From: Phycisphaeraceae bacterium
GTDB taxonomy: Bacteria; Planctomycetota; Phycisphaerae; Phycisphaerales; Phycisphaeraceae
Direction: 5' to 3'
Length of the DNA: 64,000 nt
NCBI GenBank assembly: GCA_020851735.1
Contig: JADZCD010000006.1
Coordinates: 1 to 64,000 of the forward strand
Numbering within the stretch: the stretch's first letter is position 1; the number at the start of each line of letters is the position of its first letter. The notes below the pieces were generated by a model. It was given only the letters and a program-made list of their open reading frames with translations, was not told where the DNA came from and searched no databases. The position numbers and the translations under genes were made by a program. Shown piece after piece: positions 25,400-34,098 of this stretch.

Positions 25400-25416
25400 G
25401 ATATTCACCACGGAGA
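25385..25416 (+). repeat. 32-bp direct repeat, right copy
   Basis: Identical to 22805-22836. It includes the 3' end of the HExxH gene and the start of the CACGGAG array at 25400. See the left copy for the geometry. Confidence 0.9.
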
Positions 25417-25745
25417 ACACAGAGAACACGGGGCATGATTCATAAGCAGGACTCCTGGATTGGCTCCGTGGTCTCCGTGAACTCCGTGGTCAATTGAATT
25501 TTCACCGCCGAGAGCGCCGTCTTCGACCCTGAGGCTGAGTCTTGGGCTCAGCCCCGAAGGGAGGACGCGGAGATTTAGCCGCAGATAAACGCAGATGAAC
25601 GCAGATCAAACCAAGACTTTTCGTACCTGACACTTGATGGTGTCAGGCTCTGTATATCTGCGTTCATCTGCGTTTATCTGCGGCTTATTTTTTGCCTTTC
25701 TCTGCGTTCTCGGCGGCCTCGGCGTCCTCGGCGGTGAATGTTTTT
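25400..25745. repeat. Stacked and nested inverted arrays (CACGGAG, CGCAGATAAA, CCGCCGAG)
   Basis: Three array families share this gene-free stretch. CACGGAGAA units at 25404-25430 pair with CTCCGTGGT units at 25467-25493. A CCGCCGAG arm at 25502-25520 pairs with CTCGGCGGC units at 25707-25736. Nested inside the latter is a third pair, 10-bp CGCAGATAAA units at 25577-25606 and their complement at 25654-25684. At its centre is the small hairpin CCTGACAC...GTGTCAGG (25626-25647). No gene is seen. Confidence 0.75.
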
Positions 25746-26516
25746 TTAGATTGGCGCGCCTTGGGGGAAGCGGTCCTGGGCGGTAAAGCCGGCGAGGATT
25801 CGGCCGGGCGCGGGGTCGAAGATGGCGTGGTCCACGGGGACGCCGGTGGCAAAGAGCAGGCCGAAGCGCCCGCCCTTTTGGCCGACCTGTTCGCCGGCGG
25901 TGCCGGGCTTGCCGGCCAGGCCCGCTTCGGCGCAGCAGGCAAAGCAGCGGCCGGCGTCGGCGGGACTGATGTAAAAATTCTGGGCCCCCTGGTGCCGCCG
26001 AATATGCTCCACCGCGGCCGCGTCGCGCGGCATCCAGCCTAAGCGCACGGCCAGGACGGACAGGCCGTGGGCGTGGGCGTACATGCGGCCCATTTCCTCG
26101 GCTAAGAATTTTGAGAGAGCGTAATGATTGGTCGGGGCGGCGCCATGTTCGATGCGCAGGAGGCTGTCTTGCTGGTGGATGCCGCTGACGACCTGCATGC
26201 TGCTGGCCAAAACGACGCGGGCCAGGCCGGCCGCGCGGGCGGCTTCCATTACGTAATAGAGGCCCAGGTAATTGTTGGGCAAAATGGCGGTGACAAAATC
26301 GCCCATGTCCGGCTGGGCGGCTAAGTGCACCAGGGCTTGGCGGTCGGCCATGGCTTTCGTGACTAAGTCAAAATCGGTGATCGATCCGACGAAGTTTTCC
26401 GGCAGGCGGGAGTTTTCTTTCAGGTCCAGGCCACGCACGTGATGGCCGCGGGCGAGAAGTTCGGCGCAAACGGCGCGCCCCACGGCTCCGGCGGATCCAG
26501 TGACTAAGACGTTCAT
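25746..26516 (-). CDS. NAD-dependent epimerase/dehydratase-type SDR (uronate dehydrogenase-like)
   Basis: A 256-residue extended-type SDR. VTGSAGAVGRAV (5-16) is the glycine-rich NAD loop, VLASSMQVVSG holds the catalytic Ser, and YALSKFLAEEMGR the Tyr and Lys. The short length and the HLAAQPD motif resemble uronate dehydrogenases, which oxidise glucuronate or galacturonate, but sugar epimerase activity is equally possible. ATG 26516 has GAGG-type bases upstream; longer frames run through a repeat. The nearby iron alcohol dehydrogenase and aldehyde dehydrogenase, all on the minus strand, may belong to one catabolic set. Confidence 0.72.
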   Translation of the reverse strand: MNVLVTGSAGAVGRAVCAELLARGHHVRGLDLKENSRLPENFVGSITDFDLVTKAMADRQALVHLAAQPDMGDFVTAILPNNYLGLYYVMEAARAAGLARVVLASSMQVVSGIHQQDSLLRIEHGAAPTNHYALSKFLAEEMGRMYAHAHGLSVLAVRLGWMPRDAAAVEHIRRHQGAQNFYISPADAGRCFACCAEAGLAGKPGTAGEQVGQKGGRFGLLFATGVPVDHAIFDPAPGRILAGFTAQDRFPQGAPI

Positions 26517-26824
26517 ACCCCTGCCTCGCGTCATAAGTAAATAACCGCCAAGTCGCCAAGAACGCCAAGAGAACACCCAAAATGGATGTGCCTGCGGAAC
26601 GAATCATGGCATGATTCCACGAGCCTTGGCGTCGCCGGCACGGAGGATGATTCTATCCGTTCGCAGAGCGTGGGGAAGGATTGATTGAAACAAGCAAGAC
26701 AATCGCCCGGGAATTCCGCCCCTGGTTTTTGGCGAAACCGCACACAGCAGCCTTCGGCCTGCTGTGTGGCACCCAAAACCTGCATACCCCCGGCGCCCCG
26801 GATGAGGGACAACCTGCACGGCGG
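26517..26824. other. Spacer with CGCCAAG arm and CACACAGCA hairpin
   Basis: No gene is seen. A left-type CGCCAAG array (26542-26572) stands here without a good right partner. The hairpin at 26741-26774 repeats the one at 161-194. Together they separate the iron alcohol dehydrogenase gene from the epimerase-like gene. Confidence 0.55.
26741..26774. repeat. Hairpin with CACACAGCA arms, copy 2
   Basis: CACACAGCAG, CCTTCGGC, CTGCTGTGTG, then GCACCC. Same outer arms and tail as at 161-194, with a stable TTCG loop. It lies about 50 bases past the stop of the minus-strand iron alcohol dehydrogenase gene. Confidence 0.6.
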
Positions 26825-28051
26825 CTAGAACGCCTGCTGGTACAACGCGACGATCTGGGCGGCGTTGGGCACGCGGGGATTGTTCTGCGGGCTGCCGGAG
26901 GCCAGGGCGTCTTCAGCCATCTTGCCGACCTGGGCGTCGAATTTCTCCCGCGGCACGCCCTTACACTGACCTAAGCGCGGCACGGCCAGGTCGTGGTTGA
27001 GTTTTTCCAGGGCGTCGACGAGTTTGGCGCAGGCGGTTTGTTCGGTGTCGATCGGGCTGGCGACGCCCATGGTCCGCGCCACGGCGGCATAGCGATGTTG
27101 GGCCCGGGCGGCTTCGATGCCGTCGCCGGCGATCGACCAGCGGGTGACGGTGGGCAGGAGCACGGCGTTGGACAGGCCATGCGGGAGGTGGAAGACGGCG
27201 CCGATGGGCCGACTCATGCCGTGGACGAGGCAGACGGAGGCGTTGGCGAAGGCCATGCCGCCCTGACAGGCGGCCAGCATCATGCCTTCGCGGGCGACTT
27301 CGTGGGTCGGCTGGGCATAGGCGTGCTGAAGGTGCTTGGCACAGAGGCTGATGCAGGAGAGGGCGATGGGGTCGGTCAGGCCGCTGGCTTTGCGGGAGAC
27401 GTAGGCTTCGATGCCGTGGGTGAGGGTGTCGACGCCGACGGCGGCGGTGAGGGCGGGGGGCATGGTCATGGTGAGCTTGTAGTCAACGACGGCAGCGCGA
27501 GGCAGAAGCAGGGCGTCGAGCATCATCATTTTTTCCTGACGCTCGGTGTCGGTGATCACGGCGACTTTGGTGACTTCGCTGCCGGTGCCGGCGGTGGTGG
27601 GGACGGCGATCAGACCCGGCAACTGCGAGGTGTTGATTTTGGCCGGCGCGGCGGCTTCGGTGAATTTGTGATAGCCCTTGTATTGCCGCATGGGTTCGGG
27701 GAAGGCGGACAAGAGGGCGATGACCTTGGCGCAGTCCAAGGCGCTGCCGCCGCCTAGGGCGACGATGGCCTGGGCTTGGGCGTGGCGCAGGGCGGTCAGG
27801 CCGGCGCGGACGTTTTCGTCGGTCGGATCGGGCTGCACGTCGGCGAAGACGGCTACTTCTAACCCGGCGGCGCGCAGGGAGGATTCCATCTTGCCGGCCA
27901 CGCCCATCCGCACCAGGCCGGGGTCGGTGACCAGCAGGACGCGGGAGGCGCCCCAGCGCCTGGCGATTGGGCCGGCCTGATCGCTGGCACCGCCGCCGAC
28001 GAGGATGGTGGAAGGTACGTTGAATTGCGATGCGACTGCGGGCACGGTCAT
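26825..28051 (-). CDS. Iron-containing alcohol dehydrogenase
   Basis: A 408-residue group III dehydrogenase. GGGSALDCAK (100-109) is the NAD-binding signature and VPTTAGTGSEVT the typical loop. The metal ligands are expected in HGIEAYVSRKA and in CLVHGMSRPIGAVFHLPHGLSNA, where both conserved His residues are present. Such enzymes reduce or oxidise simple alcohols, lactaldehyde or semialdehydes. It lies between an aldehyde dehydrogenase and an epimerase-like SDR on the same strand but with repeat-filled spacers of about 270-310 bases, so joint transcription is uncertain. Confidence 0.88.
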   Translation of the reverse strand: MTVPAVASQFNVPSTILVGGGASDQAGPIARRWGASRVLLVTDPGLVRMGVAGKMESSLRAAGLEVAVFADVQPDPTDENVRAGLTALRHAQAQAIVALGGGSALDCAKVIALLSAFPEPMRQYKGYHKFTEAAAPAKINTSQLPGLIAVPTTAGTGSEVTKVAVITDTERQEKMMMLDALLLPRAAVVDYKLTMTMPPALTAAVGVDTLTHGIEAYVSRKASGLTDPIALSCISLCAKHLQHAYAQPTHEVAREGMMLAACQGGMAFANASVCLVHGMSRPIGAVFHLPHGLSNAVLLPTVTRWSIAGDGIEAARAQHRYAAVARTMGVASPIDTEQTACAKLVDALEKLNHDLAVPRLGQCKGVPREKFDAQVGKMAEDALASGSPQNNPRVPNAAQIVALYQQAF

Positions 28052-28317
28052 GATGCGCTCCTCTGTCCCCCTGCCGATCTTTGATACCGGTATCTTCGCT
28101 AAAACCCGTACCCCCCGGCACCCCCGGAACAGCCGGGGGCTGATATTGATTTCTGAGGCTGGCCCTGCTTTTCCATGTGGGGCGGTGACGCGCGGTAGTT
28201 CGATTAGTCCAACCGCGGGCTTCCGCCCGCGGCTATTTCCCGTGGAAATCGGATGCCTTTCCTTAGGCTCTCATCCCTAATTCCCAACTCCTGATTCCTG
28301 ACTCCCCCCCCCACTGC
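28052..28317. repeat. Spacer with three repeat types
   Basis: Holds a CCCCCGGC hairpin at 28111-28141 (compare 3925-3946), a GCCCTGC/CATGTGGGGC imperfect hairpin near 28161-28183, the CCGCGGGC hairpin with CTATT tail at 28213-28237 (compare 12396-12420) and a degenerate TCCCTAATTCCCAACTCC heptad array at 28270-28306 that abuts the end of the aldehyde dehydrogenase gene. No gene is seen. Confidence 0.6.
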
Positions 28318-29808
28318 TTACCAGCCTTGGGTTCTTCGATATTCGCTGTCCCAGCGGGAGAGGACGACCTTTTGGCGGGTGTAGAACATCACGCCTTCGT
28401 GGCCCTGGACGTGGAGGTCGCCGAAGAAGCTGCGACCCCAGCCGGAGAAGGAGAACAGGGCCATGGGCGCGGGCACGCCGACGTTCACGCCGATCATCCC
28501 GCACTGAATGCCCAGGGAAAACTCGCGGGCGTGACGGCCGCTGGTGGTGAAGATCGACGCGCCGTTGCCGTAGGGGCTGCGATTGGCCCAGGCGAGGGCT
28601 TCTTGCAGGTTTTGGGGGCGCATCATCGAGAGGACGGGCCCGAAGATTTCGTCCGCGGCAAGCTTCGATCCCGGCTGCACGTTGTCGAAGAGCGTGGGCC
28701 CGACGAAGTAGCCTTCGCTGGGCAGGCTGCCGGGTAATTTTCGCCCGTCGCGGACGAGCTGGGCGCCTTCTTTTTGGCCCAGGTCCAGGTAGGACAGGAT
28801 GCGCTGTTTGGCGGGCGCGTCGATGACCGGGCCCATCTGGGCGGAAGGGTCGGCCGAGGTGTCGGCGACCTTCAGGGCGTCGATGGCTTCGGCGACGCGT
28901 TTCTGGACGGCGCTGGCGGTTTCGCCCACGCCCATGAGAATTGAACCGGCCATGCATCGCTGCCCGGCGCAGCCGAAGGCGGCGCCCATGACGGCGCGCA
29001 GGGTGGAGTCCGGCTCGGCGTCGGGCATGACCACCATCACGTTCTTGGCGCCGCCGGCCGCCTGCACGCGCTTGCCGTGCTGGGTGCCGAGGACGTAAAC
29101 GTGTTCGGCGATTTTCGTGGAGCCCACGAAGCTGAGCGCGACGATGCCCGGATGCGTGCAGAGGGCGTCGACCACCGCCCGCCCGCCGTGCACGACGTTG
29201 AGCACGCCTTCGGGGAACCCGGCGGCAAGGAATAATTCGGCCAGGCGATTGGCGGTCAGGGGCACTTTTTCGCTGGGTTTTAAGATAAACGTGTTGCCGC
29301 AGGCGATGGCGATGGGGAACATCCACATGGGGACCATGGCGGGGAAATTGTAGGGCGTGATGCCGGCGCAGACGCCGATGGGCTCGCGCATGGTGACGCC
29401 GTCGATCTGATCGGCCACGCGGGGGAGGCTTTCGCCTTTGGCCAGTTCGCCGATGCCGCAGGCCAGTTCGACGACTTCCACGCCCCGGCGCACGTCGCCG
29501 CGGGATTCGTCGAGGGTCTTGCCGTTCTCCAAGGTGACGATCTTGGCCAGTTCCTCAAAATGTTCCTCCAGCAGGGCGCGGTACTTGAACATATACCCGG
29601 CGCGTTTGGTGGGCGGGGTGACGGACCAGGAGGCGAATGCCTTTTGCGCGGCTTGGACGGCGGCGTCCACGTCGGCGGGCCCGCCCAGGGGCACGCGGGC
29701 GATCAACTGTCCGCGCGAGGGATTGAAGATCGACCCGAACTCGGCGACGGTGGGGTGGACCCACTGCTTGCCGATGAGCATGGGGACTTCTTGGATGGTC
29801 GTGGTCAT
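28318..29808 (-). CDS. mmsA: Methylmalonate-semialdehyde dehydrogenase (CoA-acylating)
   Basis: A 496-residue aldehyde dehydrogenase of the MmsA/IolA type. It converts methylmalonate or malonate semialdehyde to propionyl- or acetyl-CoA in valine or inositol breakdown. Typical features are ITPYNFPAMVPMWMFPIA, GSTKIAEHVY and the catalytic-Cys motif FGCAGQRCMA; then come DEIFGPVLS and the family C terminus SFFGDLHVQGHEGVMFYTRQK. The length fits the family exactly. The other inositol or valine genes are not in the window, so which pathway it serves is open. Confidence 0.92.
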   Translation of the reverse strand: MTTTIQEVPMLIGKQWVHPTVAEFGSIFNPSRGQLIARVPLGGPADVDAAVQAAQKAFASWSVTPPTKRAGYMFKYRALLEEHFEELAKIVTLENGKTLDESRGDVRRGVEVVELACGIGELAKGESLPRVADQIDGVTMREPIGVCAGITPYNFPAMVPMWMFPIAIACGNTFILKPSEKVPLTANRLAELFLAAGFPEGVLNVVHGGRAVVDALCTHPGIVALSFVGSTKIAEHVYVLGTQHGKRVQAAGGAKNVMVVMPDAEPDSTLRAVMGAAFGCAGQRCMAGSILMGVGETASAVQKRVAEAIDALKVADTSADPSAQMGPVIDAPAKQRILSYLDLGQKEGAQLVRDGRKLPGSLPSEGYFVGPTLFDNVQPGSKLAADEIFGPVLSMMRPQNLQEALAWANRSPYGNGASIFTTSGRHAREFSLGIQCGMIGVNVGVPAPMALFSFSGWGRSFFGDLHVQGHEGVMFYTRQKVVLSRWDSEYRRTQGW

Positions 29809-29965
29809 TTTTTTACTCCCGCCCCCCCAAGGCCGCGATTTCCGCGGCTAGCCAGCTTGATAGTATCCCCCCCCCACTGCTCCCTCCCCCTTTCCGTCAG
29901 GACCGGGCATCCTATCACATCACGCGTATCTAACGCATTCAACCATCTTGCTCTATCCTGTGGGG

Positions 29966-30880
29966 ATGCTGCCTGGACTTTTGCTGCTCTTTTTGTGGAC
30001 GGGGTTGATCGTGGGCGCGCTTTGGACGCTGGGGTTGTATTACCGTCTGACGCATCCGTACCGGCGCACCACTGGCTGGGCGCTGGCGAATGACTTGCCG
30101 ACGGACCCGGGGGATCTGGGGCTGGCGTATCGGGAGGTTCAATTTCAATTGCCCGACGGCCACGCGGCCCCGGGGTGGTTGATCGCGGGCAAGGATGCGA
30201 CCGGCCCGGTGCTGGTGGTTTCGCATGGCTGGGGCGACAGCCGCTACGGCCTGCTGCCGCGCTTACCGCTTTGGGCTGATTTGTTTTCCAGCGTATTGCT
30301 CTATGACCTGCGGGGGCACGGGGACAGCGACGCGCGGGCGTCGTTTGCCGGCCCGCCGGAGGTTGAGGATCTAAAGGCTATTCTTGGACAGCTGGGGGAG
30401 CACCTAAAGGAGTCCGGTCCGGTTGTTCTGATGGGCTTATCCATGGGGGCGACGATTTCGCTGATGGCGGCGGCGCAGGATGGCGGGGCGGCGGGACCGG
30501 CGGCGCTGATCGCCGAGGGAATTTATCGCTATCGCCTGGCACCGGTGGCGGCTTATCTGCGGCGGCGACGGTGGCCGACGTTCCCGTTTTTGAAATTGAT
30601 CGGCTGCTACCTGCGTTTACGACCCGGCCGATTCAGCCTGACGGATCGCCTGCCGTTTGCCGAGAAATTACGCTGCCCGGCACTATTTCTGCATGGCAGG
30701 CTGGACCCGATCTGTCCTGTGGCTGACGCGCTGGCGATGGCGGAGGCGGCCGGCCGGCGCTGGGCGCAGAGCGGCGTGGTGATTTTCGCGGACGCCGGTC
30801 ACCTGGATCTGGCTGAGCTGGATCCGGATTCATACGCGGCAGCCCTGCGGGATTTTCTGGGCAAGGTGAAAAGGGCCTGA
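29966..30880 (+). CDS. Membrane-anchored alpha/beta hydrolase
   Basis: About 304 residues. An N-terminal helix (GLLLLFLWTGLIVGALWTLG) probably anchors it to the membrane. The hydrolase fold follows: VLVVSHGWGDSR (oxyanion region), LLYDLRGHGDSD, the nucleophile elbow MGLSMGAT, the acid in HGRLDPICP and the His in AGHLDL. It resembles YqkD/bem46-type proteins of unknown substrate. ATG 29966 is used; a TTG at 29948 is in frame. It is followed 33 bases later by deoC on the same strand. Confidence 0.75.
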   Translation: MLPGLLLLFLWTGLIVGALWTLGLYYRLTHPYRRTTGWALANDLPTDPGDLGLAYREVQFQLPDGHAAPGWLIAGKDATGPVLVVSHGWGDSRYGLLPRLPLWADLFSSVLLYDLRGHGDSDARASFAGPPEVEDLKAILGQLGEHLKESGPVVLMGLSMGATISLMAAAQDGGAAGPAALIAEGIYRYRLAPVAAYLRRRRWPTFPFLKLIGCYLRLRPGRFSLTDRLPFAEKLRCPALFLHGRLDPICPVADALAMAEAAGRRWAQSGVVIFADAGHLDLAELDPDSYAAALRDFLGKVKRA

Positions 30881-30913
30881 CACTTTCGCCTGAGCACGGG
30901 GGTTGTTATTTCT

Positions 30914-31612
30914 ATGGCTATGGACATTGCCTGCCGCATCGACCACACGTTGTTAAAGCCTGAAGCGACGGCTGAGGACGTTAAGCGCATCGTCGCCGAG
31001 GCCATGGCCCACGGGTTTGCCAGCGTGTGCGTGAATCCTGTCTTTACCGGGCTGGTGGGGCGACTGCTTAAGGGCTCGGCGGTGAAGAACTGCGCGGTGA
31101 TCGGCTTTCCCTTGGGCGCGCACAAGGCGACGGTCAAGGCGATGGAGGCGGTGGCGGCGGTCAAAGAGGGGGCGGAGGAACTGGACATCGTGGCCCATCT
31201 GCCGCTGGTGCTGGCTAAGGACCTGGCGGGCATCAGGGGGGAACTGGCCGAGATCGTGCCGCTGGCCAAGGCGGCTAATCCCAAGGTGGTGATCAAGGTG
31301 ATCGTGGAGTCGGCGCTGTTGGCGCTTAACGTGGAACCGGCGGAGGCTGAGGAGCGGATCGCTGTCGCCTGCCGGGCGGTGAAGCAGGCGGGGTGCGAAT
31401 ACATCAAGACGTCCACGGGATTTCACCCGGCGGGGGGAGCGACGGCGCAGGCGGTGGGCTGGATGAAAAAGCATGCCGACGGGCTGCGCGTCAAGGCTTC
31501 GGGGGGCATACGCAGCTATGCCGACGCCCAGGCGATGATGGCGGCGGGGGCGGACCGTCTAGGTTGCTCCGCCGGGGTGGCGATCGTGCAGGAGGCGTTG
31601 GGGCGAAAGTAG
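30914..31612 (+). CDS. deoC: Deoxyribose-phosphate aldolase
   Basis: A 232-residue class I aldolase. It cleaves 2-deoxyribose 5-phosphate to glyceraldehyde 3-phosphate and acetaldehyde in nucleoside salvage. The Schiff-base Lys 165 lies in YIKTSTGF and the partner Lys 194 in VKASGGIR. VCVNPVF near residue 38 and Asp 91 in ELDIV are conserved. ATG 30914 has no strong Shine-Dalgarno; ATG 30920 is two codons on. It probably shares a message with the hydrolase upstream. Confidence 0.92.
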   Translation: MAMDIACRIDHTLLKPEATAEDVKRIVAEAMAHGFASVCVNPVFTGLVGRLLKGSAVKNCAVIGFPLGAHKATVKAMEAVAAVKEGAEELDIVAHLPLVLAKDLAGIRGELAEIVPLAKAANPKVVIKVIVESALLALNVEPAEAEERIAVACRAVKQAGCEYIKTSTGFHPAGGATAQAVGWMKKHADGLRVKASGGIRSYADAQAMMAAGADRLGCSAGVAIVQEALGRK

Positions 31613-31665
31613 AAACAGCCGGGGGCCGGGCGGCCTTGGTTGGTTACTCGAAACCGGGCACTTAA

Positions 31666-32511
<846 letters not shown>

Positions 32512-32612
32512 CCCCCCCCCGGAAGATAAGCCCGCCCCCGGAAGGTGCCTCCCACCTCCGGAAGGTAACCACCGGAAGATAATCGCGCGGAACATGATCG
32601 CCCGGAAAGTGG
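32512..32612. repeat. CCCCGGAAG repeat run between kdsA and the HIT gene
   Basis: Six or so CCGGAAG(G/A)T cores in about 100 bases, spaced irregularly at 12-25 bases, starting right at the kdsA stop codon. This is the non-coding form of the family seen inside clpP, flhG and fliK. Confidence 0.7.
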
Positions 32613-32663
32613 ATTCCGCCTTACCTGCATGAATCGCTCGCCTGAACCTGGAGGCCCAGACCC

Positions 32664-33086
32664 ATGCCCACCCTCTTTACCAAAATCATCAACGGGGAAC
32701 TGCCGGCACGTTTTGTTTACAAGGACGATCTGGTGGTGGCGTTTCTGACGGTCGCGCCGCTCAAGCCCGGGCACACGCTGGTGGTGCCGCGGGCGGAAGT
32801 GGACCACTGGATTAATCTGGAGCCGGCGGTGGCGCAGCACTTGATGGTGGTGGCGCAAGCGGTGGGGAAGGCGATTCAGAAGGCGTTTAAGCCCGCCAAG
32901 ATCGGGCTGACGGTGCTGGGGCTGGAGGTGCCGCACGTGCACCTGCACTTAGTGCCCATCCAGCGGGAAGCGGACATGCACATGGCCAATCAGAACCGCA
33001 ACCCCGACCCGGCGGACATGGACCGCGCGGCCGAGGCGATTCGGCGCGAACTAAAGGCGGCCGGCGTGGCCGGCGTGAGTTCCTGA
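32664..33086 (+). CDS. HIT-family nucleotide hydrolase/transferase
   Basis: A 140-residue histidine-triad protein. The catalytic triad stretch HVHLHLVP is at about 92-99, preceded by FLTVAPLKPGHTLVVP, both standard. HIT proteins split nucleoside phosphoramidates or dinucleotides. CTGGAGG lies 9 bases before ATG 32664. The gene follows kdsA after a repeat-filled gap and ends in a CGCCAAG element. Confidence 0.88.
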   Translation: MPTLFTKIINGELPARFVYKDDLVVAFLTVAPLKPGHTLVVPRAEVDHWINLEPAVAQHLMVVAQAVGKAIQKAFKPAKIGLTVLGLEVPHVHLHLVPIQREADMHMANQNRNPDPADMDRAAEAIRRELKAAGVAGVSS

Positions 33087-33106
33087 CGCTCCGTACCCGA
33101 CAAAAC

Positions 33107-33200
33107 GAACCGCCAAGTCGCCAAGAACGCCCAAAAAACAACTGCGACAAGTTGAGGCCATAGAACCGCAGCCTCAAGACTGTTCGTCACTTGGCGTTAC
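33107..33200. repeat. CGCCAAG inverted-array element, copy 3
   Basis: Left arm 33109-33132 with CCGCCAAGT, CGCCAAGAA units; right arm near 33187-33198 is short and degenerate (CACTTGGCG). It sits between the convergent HIT and Fur-family genes, where it may act as a shared 3'-end hairpin. Confidence 0.55.
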
Positions 33201-33226
33201 GACCGTCCATTCGTGGTGCGCAGCGC

Positions 33227-33685
33227 TCAGCTGGCCTTGTGAAACTGGCCGACCAGCTCGATCTGGACCAGTTGGATCTTGAAGCCCATCTGGTGTTCGA
33301 GCTCGCGCAGAACGCTGGGGGAGATCTGTTCCAGCAGCTTGCTGCTGAAATCCTTGGGCACGTCGGCCACCACGCCGGTGCGGCTGCAGCGCAGGTGCAG
33401 GTGGTTTTCCACGGTGGCGTCGTAACGGGCCGACCCACCGCCGCGCTTGGCGGACCCGCCGCTGGGCAGACGCAGGGCCAGGCCCGCGTCGCAGAGGGCT
33501 TCGAGGGTGTTGTACACCGTGGCCAGGCTCAGCCCCTGCAACCGGGGGCTGACCATGTGAAACAAGTCGTCGGCGGTGGGATGCGACTTGGTCGCCTCCA
33601 GCGCTTCGTAGATCGCCCGTCTTTGCTGGGTAAACCGTAATCCTCGCTGGGTGAACAGCGATCGAATCTGCTTTGTCTTTTCCAT
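33227..33685 (-). CDS. Fur-family transcription regulator (PerR/Zur-like)
   Basis: A 152-residue protein. The winged-helix domain has LRFTQQRRAIYEAL, HPTADDLF and LSLATVYNTLEAL (recognition helix). The metal-binding hinge reads ARYDATVENHLHLRC, with the HxH pair. The two CxxC motifs that hold structural zinc in many Fur proteins are missing; only a lone Cys remains (RCSRTG). Which metal or peroxide signal it senses cannot be told. The start at 33685 has few purines upstream. The AT-rich region beyond it may hold its promoter and own operator, but I find no clear palindrome. Confidence 0.85.
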   Translation of the reverse strand: MEKTKQIRSLFTQRGLRFTQQRRAIYEALEATKSHPTADDLFHMVSPRLQGLSLATVYNTLEALCDAGLALRLPSGGSAKRGGGSARYDATVENHLHLRCSRTGVVADVPKDFSSKLLEQISPSVLRELEHQMGFKIQLVQIELVGQFHKAS

Positions 33686-34098
33686 GGGTGTTTAACTACA
33701 TAAAAAAGTTCAAGGGTCCACCATCCACACACTACGCTGTCCCGGCCACCGGAAAAACGTCCACCAACGACCACCCCAGGAAGCCTCCGAAAAGCCCGAA
33801 AATCACCAGATACCTACGACCCGAAAAGTCCCCTTGAATCTCGCCCTCTCCCTCAACTCGATCGCCTGACCACAATGCAGTGATACCGTCTTGCTAATTT
33901 TCCACCACCGAGCCATACCTGGGCATTCGTCGTTTAAAAGCTAGGGTTAAAGCAGATCAGGTCAATACGCCGCAATCCAAGAATTATTACATTTTAAACT
34001 CTACACTATTTTTTTCAAATGTCAGCCTAGTTTATCTTAAAATCTTTTTACTTTACTTCCCCATTGCCGACAAATCCTCGCTGGATTACCATCGCCTT
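33686..34098. other. AT-rich divergent intergenic region
   Basis: This 413-base stretch separates the minus-strand Fur gene from the plus-strand purM-like gene. From about 33885 to 34075 it is strikingly AT-rich for this genome, with runs such as CTATTTTTTTC and CTTAAAATC. Promoters for both genes probably lie here. I could not fix -35/-10 pairs and see no gene, tRNA or riboswitch fold. Confidence 0.5.

Noticed and set aside
25577-25684. Possible CRISPR array (regular 10-bp CGCAGATAAA units)
   Set aside because: Units are too short, have no spacers, and form inverted arms instead of direct repeats; no cas gene is nearby.
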